Shown one piece after another: positions 47,101 to 56,563 of a stretch of 64,000 nt of DNA (position 1 is its first letter; the number at the start of each line of letters is the position of its first letter). The translations under genes were made by a program, and so were the position numbers. The notes under the pieces were generated by a model that saw only the letters and a list, made by a program, of their open reading frames with translations, searched no databases and was not told the origin of the DNA. Origin of the DNA: Nyssa sinensis. Its lineage: Eukaryota; Streptophyta; Magnoliopsida; Cornales; Nyssaceae. The stretch spans positions 62,001-126,000 of the forward strand of contig VIRR01000483.1 of assembly GCA_008638375.1 (NCBI GenBank), given 5' to 3'.

Positions 47101-47282
47101 ATATACATATATTTAATCACATGTATACATATAGTATATAATACTTAATGCATATACATATATACCGTACATTATATATATATATACATATACACGTACA
47201 TAGATAATGCACATTTCATACATACACACATATATTCATAAAAACAAAATATTTATTCCAAAAAAAATTTCAGAGCTCTACA
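44193..47282 (-). repeat. Gypsy 5' LTR
   Basis: 3090 bp, collinear with the other LTR and differing by a few percent, mostly transitions and microsatellite length. Plus-strand ORFs at 46466-46810 and 46704-47141 fall in its pyrimidine-rich and microsatellite part and are not genes. Confidence 0.93.
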
Positions 47283-47287
47283 TGATT

Positions 47288-47314
47288 GCATCTTCATAGT
47301 GGAACGACGAGTTT
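47288..47314 (-). other. 27-bp island of copia gag between two insertions
   Basis: This short piece is what remains between the gypsy TSD and the solo-LTR TSD. Read on the minus strand it keeps the copia gag frame between 50485 and 35880, which confirms both insertion points. Confidence 0.88.
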
Positions 47315-50300
47315 TGTCACGACCCGAAACCCACCCTATGCGGATTTCGTATCGCGGGGCTGACCCGAAGGCCGTCCCTACTTTTTCCTTTTTATTCATT
47401 CCTGTATCATAGTACTAATATGCAATGTACTAGAATTTTAAACAATGTATAGCGGAAGCCTTTATCAATTACAGTAATCCAGCGGAAGTCTTTTTAAATA
47501 CATGACATAGTTCAACATAATTCAAAATGAGAACTAAAATGTAACCAGCACCCGGGGGTGGTGAATACATGGGAGAACTAACATAGACTGATACAATACT
47601 CCAAACTGTCCCCCTACGCACTCAGACTCCTACTGGGGTCTCGCAGCGTCATCACCTGAAATGGGGGTAAATGGGGGGGTGAGCTACAAAGCCCAGTAAG
47701 TAAAACAGATCTCCAACACTGGTATCGATGATCAATGTGAATCCATGAATAAGATAATGATAGCCAATCATAAAGAAGGAGATGCTGTGATAGCCAATGA
47801 AGATAATTGCCACGAGGGCCAATGAAATAATTGCCACGATATACAATGAAAATATATCAACAATGAAGTACTGCCACAATGAACCGATCACAATCAAATC
47901 AATCAATGTAAGTCTTTCAAGACTTAAGAATCATAAGGAATAATGCCATTCAACCATCAAGTTCTGTCAATCATAAGAGATGCCTTTATTCTGTAACATG
48001 CCAGTGAATATGCAATGAAATGCCAGTGAATATGCAATGAGATGCCAATGATCATGCCGGTCAATTTGCCGGTGGAGAGCCTTCGAAGAATTCATTCCTG
48101 CCACCTGTCCATTCATAGACTTGACCCTTAGGTCTCCAGTCAATACAGAAGCATCGGATGGATATTGTGACTGAGCACAAATCCGGTATTCATAACATAT
48201 CATGAGCATTCGTGATTCCATAGAAGTATAAAATGGAATATCATAGATTCAGTGAAAACATAACTGTACGCCTTTCAAGGCATGATAACAATTATACAAC
48301 AGTCAATCAATGTCCACATGATAGAACAATATCACTTTGTGGATAGTAATAACATGAGTTGCTTTCAAGAACAATGAAACATGATAACAATGATACATCA
48401 GTCAATCAAATGTCCACAAGATAGAAAATATCGAACTGTGGAACACAAGGATATGAATACATTCAAGAGTACAAGTTTGGCAGTATAAGAATAAACTTGG
48501 CTTGTGGAAACACCACATGTAAGAGAGAATGATCCACTTACTTTTATCGTGATTCTATCTCAAAAATCCATGAGTATACCCTTGCCTTTGGAGTTTCCTA
48601 TATATCAATGAATACGTTTTAGAATAGATTCTATTCATCAAATTTATGCCTTTCCATCATAAGTATTTCAAATACTAATTTAAACTTTACCATTGAGTCC
48701 GGAATACCGAAGAAAGTTAGTTTATGCTTTCGCGGAATTCTATTTGGACTTTTGTACTAGAAAGGGTAAAATGGTCATTTTGCACTTTTACGGTATTTTA
48801 TCCTTCGGGGTTCTGTCTCGTAAAACGGATCCCACCATTGGATTCAGAACGTCCGAGAAAATAGGTTTTGACTATTCATTCGCCTTGTTTGGACTTCGTT
48901 TGACCTATTTTTGGAATAGGGGCATTATTGTAAAAATTAATATTTAATTAATTTTTATATTTGGGCAACAGTGAAATTTTTCAAAACTTTTGGGGCCGGT
49001 TCATAAATTCCATAAGCTGCGGTCTGAACCAGTTGGTTCAGATCTAAAAACCCTAAACCGAACTGCCCCTTTTACTGAACCAAACGGTTCAGTCCATTCA
49101 GAGAACCGGATTTACATATCCACCCTAACCACCTTATCCATGGTTTGGATAACCTCCAAACCCATTTCCCATTTATTATTCCTGCAACCAAACAGCCCAA
49201 TTCATTTAAATTTAAAACCCCAAAACGACACAGCTTCGGTTCCGGTTCATTTCCGGTCAGGTACCGACCCGATCCAAACCCGGATCCGGTCTAGTTTTGA
49301 CCCGGTAACCCCCACGACTTTCCGGTCTTCTTCCCCACTGCTCCGGTAGGGTTCCGGCAGTGCACAGCCATCTTCTTCGGCGACGGCCATAAAATTTCAG
49401 TGATATTTTTACCCGTTTTCAATGCAGTTTAATTCCTTTCCATATGGGGATCACGAATCTATCTTTGGTTTTCCATTTGAACTTCTCAAATCTCACGAAT
49501 AGGGTGATTATCAGTTCCGGCCGGTTTTCCGGTGAACTGATTTTCTTTGATTTCATAACAGTTTCTTAACTGTTTTGGGTCTAATTCGTTCCTAATCGTT
49601 TTCTGCATGTATAAGGATCATTTTCATAAACTTTTAACAAGTTTTAAACACAAAATCAATGAGACCCGATTATCCTCCCAAACCTGCAACTCCCAATTTC
49701 TCTATGATTTCTCAACCTTTTTTCATGATTCTTTTTGCATTATAACCTATATTTCATGCTTGTTTAGACCATGTAATTATATATAAGCTTCATGCTTTAA
49801 ATCGTAAAAACAGAACTAAAATTTCTTACCTTGGTTTTCGGATTTCACTTCACTTCCTTGCTTCAACTTCCTTCTTCCAGAGCTTTTTCTCCCCTCTTCT
49901 TCTTCTGTTACAAGTAGAGAGCATGGTTTACATGCTTGGCCTTTTAAAGAGGAGGTAACCCATTCTTCTCTCTCTTCCACTCTTTCTCTCTCTACTTTCT
50001 CTCTTTACTTTCTCTCTCTACTAATTCTGCCAACCCTTCCGATGGCCCCTTCTTTCCCTGATTTAAGGCTGGTGCTCCCTCCACTATTGATGGGTGGGAG
50101 ACAAGGTGCACTAGGCATCTTTTATACTTTTATATTTTATCACTTTCTATATATATATATATATATATTATACCCACTTTACACACACACCACATGCAAT
50201 ATTATTTTATATGTATAATTCTTAATTATACATATTTTATGTATCTATACGCGTATACGTATTGTGGCACGCTTTACGATGCAATGTTCCGGGGTGTTCG

Positions 50301-50479
50301 GGTGTTATATCCCGGGGTCCTCGGGTGTTTCCCAGAACCTGTTATACAGTTCAATCATTTTCCATTTCGAGTCATTCATTTCCATGAAATACCGTAATAT
50401 ACATTTCTTACCTTTCAAGTTACACAGTTTAACCGACTTATCTCGGTATACGTGACGTATCCCGGGTCGGGATATTACA
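47315..50479 (-). mobile_element. Solo gypsy-type LTR
   Basis: 3165 bp, plus-strand TGTCACGACCCGAAACCC to CGGGATATTACA, with a perfect 5-bp target duplication AGTTT (47310-47314 and 50480-50484). It shares layout with the 3.1 kb LTRs next door: conserved TTGAGTCCGGAA / TTGGATTCAGAA modules near 48690 and 48840, CCGGTT-rich and CGGCGACGGC blocks, and a TA microsatellite near 50145-50168. Sequence differs enough to be another family. No internal region remains, which is the product expected from LTR-LTR recombination. ORFs inside are not supported. Confidence 0.92.
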
Positions 50480-50484
50480 AGTTT

Positions 50485-51119
50485 CTTTAGAGATGAGTTC
50501 AGAAATAGCAGCATCTAAAGTCGGAAGTGGTTGACGTTGAAGCAGAGAGGCTCGAGTAGATTCAAAATCACCACGAAGAGCCATCATAAGTGCATAAACT
50601 TTCTTCAATCAAGCCAAGCAACAAACGTTTGAATGTCTTTAACATATGCTAACTTCGGATCTGCGGTAGATAATTGTTCCCAAAGATGATTAGTCTTAGA
50701 AGAAAAATCAGCAATAAACTAACCTGGTTCTTGACGCATTTGATAAAGTTTAGCTTCTAGTTGAAACTCCAAGGAAGCATCATAGGTGCAATTGTATCTT
50801 TTGGCCAAAAAATCCTAAGCAACCTTAGCATTCCCAAGTCTTGGAAGGAGACTATTGATGGATGAATAGAGGTGCTAATGAACCAAGACAAAATCGTGTA
50901 GTAAATACTATCCCATTCTTCCAGACGAGATGCAAACACCTCTTCTTTCTCACTTTCCTTCTGTATTGGTTCAAAAAGGTCTCTAATCACATAATGCCAT
51001 AATTAGCGTCCTTTCAAGAAAACCTCCATATTTTGAGCCCACATACTATAATTGGATCCATCCAACATTACGTCAATAGGACGGATAATTGAATCAAGAT
51101 TTGATGCAAATTGAGACAT
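50485..51119 (-). pseudogene. Copia gag, N-terminal part
   Basis: The minus-strand start at 51117-51119 begins MSQFASNLDSII and continues through DGSNYSMWAQNMEVFLKGR, the conserved opening of copia-type gag (UBN2 / gag-polypeptide families). A TAA at 51003-51005 interrupts it just after the FLKGR motif; further stops follow, including one at the leucine-rich segment near 50815. The frame resumes in the 27-bp island 47288-47314 and then at 35880, showing that the two gypsy-type insertions cut through gag. Confidence 0.85.
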
Positions 51120-51714
51120 ATTGAAACTTCAAATGCACAAACAGATTGCAAAAATGAAATCAGGACGAAAAACTGAGCAGAAAGCCCCTGATCTGGAAAA
51201 AGTCAACGGTGATCAAAATCAATGGTCAATGGTGACGTGGCGACGGAAGCTGAGGTGAAACTACGGTTGACGTGGTGGTGATGTGGACCTGACATGGTGC
51301 TAGGGCTAACGTGGACTAAGGCTGACGTGGCGTTACAAGGCTGAGGATGCTGGCGCGAGGGGCAACGCGGCAGAATTGCAGGTGGCGAGTGGGGCTTTTT
51401 TTGGCAGTGATTTCGGCAGCGTTGGACTCCTTTCTGAATGGGCTTTCCACTAATGGTGGTACCTCGGTGAAAGAGCGTCCGAAACAGTGCCAAGTTGATG
51501 AAGGCCGAAAGAGGTGGCGGCGCGTGGCAGAGTGTTTTTCACGAAAGGGAAGGCCCGTACCTTGCAAATCTGTTTCTGGGCTTACTGTTCTAGATTGGAT
51601 TGCAAAAAGGCTGAAAAGAACTCCAAGCAGCGACTACCGTCATAAGAAAGAGCACCAAAAATTTTTTGAAAGAACATCAAAAAAAGAAGAAAAACCTACA
51701 GGCCACAAATTTGT
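51120..51714 (-). other. Copia untranslated leader
   Basis: About 600 bp between the primer binding site and the gag start, more GC-rich than its surroundings. ORFs here on both strands (51203-51567 minus, 51347-51730 plus) resemble no known protein, and I treat them as chance frames. Confidence 0.6.
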
Positions 51715-51727
51715 GGCTCCAATACCA
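51715..51727 (-). promoter_or_regulatory. Copia primer binding site
   Basis: On the minus strand it reads TGGTATTGGAGCC, directly adjoining the LTR. It resembles the TGGTATCAGAGC complement of initiator tRNA-Met, with two changes. Confidence 0.75.
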
Positions 51728-51920
51728 TGAAAAAATACAGAGAAGAAATGAACTTGTGGAAATATTTGTATATATTTCTGTGTATTGAAACTATACAATA
51801 TAGGGCCTATTTATAGGTAAAAGCAGGCCATGCAATAAAGGAAAGACAATAAATACAAAGAATCTGAATAAAGCACAAAATCAGAATATGCTGGAATATG
51901 TTATATTCTATATTCTAACA
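51728..51920 (-). repeat. Copia 5' LTR
   Basis: 193 bp, plus-strand TGAAAAAATACAGAG to TATTCTAACA. The primer binding site abuts it on the left. Confidence 0.93.
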
Positions 51921-52406
51921 ACTTGCTTTACCAAAAATTGGACTTGATTCTTCTTTAACATTTTCGTATTGTTGCGTTAGATCCTTTTGTTGAAGACCCA
52001 CATGATAAATTTTATACTTTGACATGGAGGATATTACTAGAATCGGTGCAGTACATACAGAGAAGTGACGCCATTTATGATTAAGAGCTATGTATTCCTA
52101 TGATGATTGAAGAATAACAAAGCTTTCTTTGAACTGAGGTTCATAATCTTCTGTGCCATTCAATGGTTCATAACCACCCCTGTTGAAATAAGAGTAAAAG
52201 TGAATTAAGGTTGGTAATACATACAGAAATATATATATATATATTTATTTATTTCTAAAGAATGACTCATAACCCCTGCTAATAATATCATTGATATATC
52301 ATTCATAAAATAGCACAAATTGTTCAAAATAAACTCCACAAAGATCAAAGATCACATACAAGAATACAATTTTAAATCTTAATGGAAAGCCAATTCATAA
52401 AATAAT
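51921..52406. other. Right flank of the copia insertion
   Basis: AT-rich with a TA tract near 52228-52244. Contiguous with the sequence left of 20300 before the copia insertion. No gene recognised. Confidence 0.4.
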
Positions 52407-52810
52407 TGTTGGAGGTGAGGAGCTTCAAAGCACCACTTATGGTGGTTGCCCAAGACAAATTTACACTCAAACAAACTCTTGCATTAATGAAACAAACTCA
52501 CAATACATAAAGAGAGAGATGTATCTCTCTGTATCTCACTCTCTCTTTCTCTTATTTTTTGCTCAACTCACCGTACTTGAAAACTGAAAACACACACCTA
52601 TTTATAGAGCTTCCTAGCAGTACACAATCCAACAACAAATCTTCTAAGGTCTAAAATTTCAAACTTAGCACACAAACATATTCCATGAAATCTACATTGC
52701 TTTTGGACTTTCTTCTTCAAACTTAACTGCAACAATAAATTTTTTTTACTTGGCTCAAAATCTTTGCACCTGATAGATCTTTTTCTTTGAATCATGTTTA
52801 CCATGTTTCA
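52407..52810 (-). mobile_element. Copia-type 3' LTR fragment with polypurine tract
   Basis: Plus-strand TG (52407) to CA (52810), followed by GCATCCCCCTTAAACATG, which on the minus strand is a polypurine tract (AAGGGGGATGC) next to TGAAACATGG. The first minus-strand codons of the adjoining internal sequence read FKYLKNMLG, like a copia C-terminus. No second LTR or target duplication was found, so this is a truncated remnant. Confidence 0.6.
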
Positions 52811-53372
52811 GCATCCCCCTTAAACATGATTTTATATACCTAGCATATTCTTCAGGTATTTGAACACATCATACTTTAACGACAGAAGTATGATGAAATC
52901 CTAACATGCTGCTGGAAATTGATGAAAGATAAGCTAAATAAGGTTAATTATAAAAGAAAAGGTTAATTAATTAAGGTAAATAAATTTTAAGAATGAAATC
53001 CTTAAGAGCCTAAATTAATCTTATTCGCCATTCCGGACACAATGACGAGGTCTAAATTAGTAAATAATATATTTATAGGTATCTTTTAATACGTGGCATA
53101 GCTTGATTACGGCTATAGATTGAGTTGTAGTTTTCGAATGACAAGAGCGTCGAAAGAAAAAGGAATAGCTTGATTTACGTGGGATAGTAAAGGTAAGTAA
53201 TACCCGGCCTTTGCGTGTAGTACATTCGTAGCCATGTCACAATTTTTCTATACGCATTTGTACTCTTATTTGTTATATCAGATTCTTTATGATTCCACTA
53301 TGTGATATTGCTTCTCAGTTGAACAGCTTAGCCATGATGTTGTATTTTGCTCTTGATTTCCATATCATTTGA
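52811..53372 (+). mobile_element. Probable gypsy 5' LTR remnant
   Basis: AT-rich sequence ending just before a primer binding site. It contains CCATTCCGGACACAATGACG, the reverse complement of the TTGAGTCCGGAA module seen in the LTRs at 35881-50479. The left boundary is unclear. Confidence 0.45.
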
Positions 53373-53384
53373 TGGTATCAAAGC
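53373..53384 (+). promoter_or_regulatory. Gypsy primer binding site (plus strand)
   Basis: TGGTATCAAAGC, one base from the initiator tRNA-Met complement, about 480 bp upstream of a gag start. Confidence 0.65.
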
Positions 53385-53863
53385 TCTAGGTTTAGAACAC
53401 TTAGGGACGACGAGATTGGGTAACACTAGGACACTTGAATAAAATTTAAAAACGTAAGTTTCAAAGATTTCTTACTGTTGATTGTTGTATGCTTGGAAAT
53501 ATGAAGTATAATATGTGTTGATGTAAGCATGTTTGATATTGTGAGTTGTTAGATGATTGATACATCATTATAAGTTGTTTGAGTGTTGATGTGAATATTG
53601 ACTTAAGTGCTTGATGTGATAATACTTGAAATATTAAATTACTAGATGTTTAAGACATTATTGGAAATTGTTTGAGTGTTAGTATGAGCATTGACTTGAA
53701 CACGTGGTACAATGTATAAATAAATTTAATGTTTATATGTACTTCTGTTAATGTGCATGGGGTTATTTGATACATTATTTGCGACATAAGAGTCAAAGGG
53801 GGGGAATACATTTTTAAGGATTTATAATGTTTAAATGTTGTCTTTTTTATCTATTGAAATAAG

Positions 53864-54930
53864 ATGCCATCGAGAGTATGAGGTAGAGGTCGAGGCAGAG
53901 GTCGAGGTAGAGGGAGAGTGCCTACACCCGAGCCTCCACCACCGCCACCTCAACCATAGATTGTTCCGACTGTTCATATAGATGGAACTGAGATTGCACG
54001 TGGCATGATGGACTTTATGAGATAGTCCTAGTAGGCTAATAGGGATGAGGCACAGTCACATCCCCAAGGTGGCAAGAGTAGGGCCACAATAGCTATGAGA
54101 GAGCTCTAGTGGCTTAATCTTCCCAAGTTTAGGGGAGAGCCCGACCCACTAGTAGCTAATTATTGGATCCGGACCATCACCAGACTTCTTGACATAGTTC
54201 GGATTGATAAAGATGATATGCGAATCAATTTTTCAATGGTTTTGTTTGAGGGCGAGACCATAGATTGGTGAGATGTAGTTAGGCCTTCTATGGCTATGTA
54301 TTGGGAGGTGTTCACAGTTTCCTTTCTCGAGAAGTACTTTCCCACAGTTGCCAAAGATGCGATGCACTAGGAGTTCCTTTATTTGTACCAGGGCGACATG
54401 ACCATGCCTTAGTATGAGTCCCGATTTTTTGTATTTTCCCGATATACACTAGGGGTGGTCGTGGATGAGGCTGATAGGTCACGCACTTTTGAGTTCAGAC
54501 TTAAGCTTACTACCGGGATCAAGGTAGTACCACTCAAGCTGTGAGTGTATTCTGAGTTGATAGAGCGAGCCTTGATGATTGAGGTAGATGTAGAGGATTC
54601 TAGGAGGATTTGAAAGGTTTGATATTTGTCTAGAAGCATTAGTGTTTATCTCGAGAGGCGGGATAAGAAGAGGCAAGGAGAGGGAGACGTTCAGCTTTAG
54701 GGACCAACCTAGTCATTTGCATGATCAACACCTTCTACTTCCCACACGCTAGGGAAGCGTTCCCAGTGAGAGATGATTTGTTTTTCATGTCAGCAGCCAG
54801 GGCAACGTAGGTCAGACGACCTACAAAAGGGAAATACTTAGTCAAAGGGAATGGTGCAAGTACCGAGCAGAGGCTAGGGATACTCGCGGGGTAAAGGCCA
54901 ATCATAGGGGCATGGTAGAACCCCAAATGG
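53864..54930 (+). pseudogene. Ty3/gypsy gag remnant
   Basis: Opens MPSRV then a stop, then GRGRGRGRGRGRVPTPEPPP, a basic leader like that of the minus-strand gypsy at 43796. The retrotransposon gag domain follows (LNLPKFRGEPDPLVANYWIR, INFSMVLFEGETIDW, FLYLYQGDMTM, YESRFFVFSRY). At least eight stops interrupt it; the TAG at 54410-54412 replaces the glutamine of the conserved QYESRF. A degenerate knuckle (CFSCQQPGQ) lies near 54780. No pol follows: sequence passes within about 200 bp to a polypurine tract, so the element is internally deleted or a composite. Confidence 0.85.
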
Positions 54931-55113
54931 AAGAAGTTGGAGAAAAGGACTTCATATTTGGAATCAGAGCATTAAAATTAGCTAATGTGCCTAGTTTGGT
55001 GCGATTCTGAGATAGTTTCAATTCAGGTGCGTGTGTGCACGTAGTTGGCCAACTAGCCACGTGGTGCCTTGAGAATAATGATAAGCTTCTCTAAGAAGCT
55101 AATGAAAGCTTCT

Positions 55114-55127
55114 AGAAGGGGGACAGA
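55114..55127 (+). promoter_or_regulatory. Polypurine tract of a plus-strand gypsy element
   Basis: AGAAGGGGGACAGA immediately before an LTR that starts TGTCAAAATATGG. It shows the following LTR is a 3' LTR rather than a solo LTR. Confidence 0.7.
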
Positions 55128-55260
55128 TGTCAAAATATGGTGGAAGAGGATGTGATATGGTGTGTGAGAGTGTGTAGTAAGAGGACAAAATTGGCTTAAT
55201 GGGACTTAAATAGGACAAGTCACCTTTTCTCTCTGTTTTTTTTCCTCCCATTTTCTAATT

Positions 55261-55263
<3 letters not shown>

Positions 55264-55303
<40 letters not shown>

Positions 55304-55310
55304 CTCTTCA
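55264..55310. repeat. (CT)n microsatellite
   Basis: About 19 CT dinucleotides within 55264-55300, followed by T-rich sequence, near the start of the LTR. Confidence 0.9.
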
Positions 55311-56563
55311 TTCCCTTCTCAACAGAGTGTGAGAGTGTGTGTTATGCACATTGTGTATATGTGTATGTATATGTATACACATTGTGTGTGTTTGTGTGAA
55401 TATATATATGTGTATATGTATGCACAGTGTGTGTTTGAGAGGGATAGAGGGAGACTTTGAAAAGGGGTTGGGTGTGCTGGGTGTGCTACGGGTTTGAAAG
55501 TGCAATGAGTGTGTGTTCATGTATGTTTGTGTGGGTTCAAAGAATGAGAAGAGAGAAATAATTTTTGTGTGTGTGTATTAGTGTGTTTTTGTGTGTGTGG
55601 TGAACACACAGTGAACAAGCTGAAAACCAGAGAAGAAAAGAATAAGAGGAAGGAAGGAAAAAGAGGAAAATAAGGAGAAAAGAGGGAGGACAGAGGGCCA
55701 AACCAAACTTGGCAGCCATAGAGGAAAAAACTATGCTTTCTTTTTCTACAAGAGTTCTCTCTCTAGTGATGCAACCTTGAGGTAGGGACCTTAGAAACCT
55801 TTCATTTAGTTTTAGAGGTTGAATTCACGGATTTGGTGCTTGTATTAGTGTCATGTGTAAGCATATATGTGTATTTGCATAACTGTATGTGAACTAGTGT
55901 AGGTTAGTGTGTGTTTTACTGTGGAGGACTGTATTCTATTTTCTAGTTGAATGGGACAGTTTTAGGTCTTGAGAAGGATTAATTAAGTTCCCAAGAAGGA
56001 AGTGGAAGCAAACGGTACTAAATTCAATGGCAGCTTGGAAAAACAATGGTGGCTAAATTTTTGATATTCATCGGAGATCTGGTTTCTCCTTTTTTTTTAA
56101 TTCATAAAATTGGTCTTAATGGATGAGATTCAATGTTAAATAAGGTTTAGATAAAAAAAAAAAAACAAAGAAGAAGCAATGGAAGAAAAATGCAGGAAAA
56201 AGACTGAAAAAAATTAGGGTTTCGTGGTTTTCCAACAACTTTGCCGGAGATGGTGACCGGAGCTTCACTGTCGGTAGTCAACAGTCGACGTTGACTGACC
56301 AACGGTCAACCAGGTCGTCGTGTTAATCAACCAGGTTGACAAGTTGGGCAACCGAGTCGGGTAGATGACGCGGCAGATCCTTGGTTGTTTGGGGACTGTT
56401 TGGTTGCTGCGATAGGATCGAGCTAGGATGTTTGGTTATAGACACTAGGTTGTCTGTCATTTGGGGCCAAAATCTAGAATAGGGTTATCCCTACTCCATA
56501 AATTGAAATTCAAATTAAGTTAACCCTATTTGGTAACAGGGGTTAGAAATTGAATTTAGGGGA

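Larger units (their letters stand above)
35881..47282 (-). mobile_element. Ty3/gypsy retrotransposon with ~3.1 kb LTRs
   Basis: Two LTRs (35881-38943 and 44193-47282), each with plus-strand TGTCAC...CTACA ends, enclose a 5.25 kb internal region. The 5-bp target duplication TGATT is perfect (35876-35880 and 47283-47287). Minus-strand order is gag, protease, reverse transcriptase, RNase H, integrase, which defines Ty3/gypsy; protein wording is closest to the Del/Tekay chromovirus group. It interrupts the gag frame of the host copia. Coding is broken by many stops, mostly at glutamine codons. Confidence 0.95.
20301..51920 (-). mobile_element. Ty1/copia retrotransposon split by three nested insertions
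   Basis: LTRs begin and end TG...CA in plus-strand view and lie at 20301-20493 and 51728-51920. They are flanked by a perfect 5-bp target duplication, ACTTG (20296-20300 and 51921-51925). Internal copia sequence survives in four pieces: 20494-20936, 32927-35880, 47288-47314 and 50485-51727. With one copy of each nested target duplication removed these total about 4.67 kb plus LTRs, a normal copia length. Gene order on the minus strand is gag, zinc knuckle, integrase, reverse transcriptase, RNase H, the copia order. Several stop codons show it is not autonomous. Confidence 0.95.

Noticed and set aside
51203..51730. Overlapping ORFs on both strands in a GC-richer stretch
   Set aside because: They sit in the untranslated leader of the copia element between primer site and gag, with no homology in any frame.
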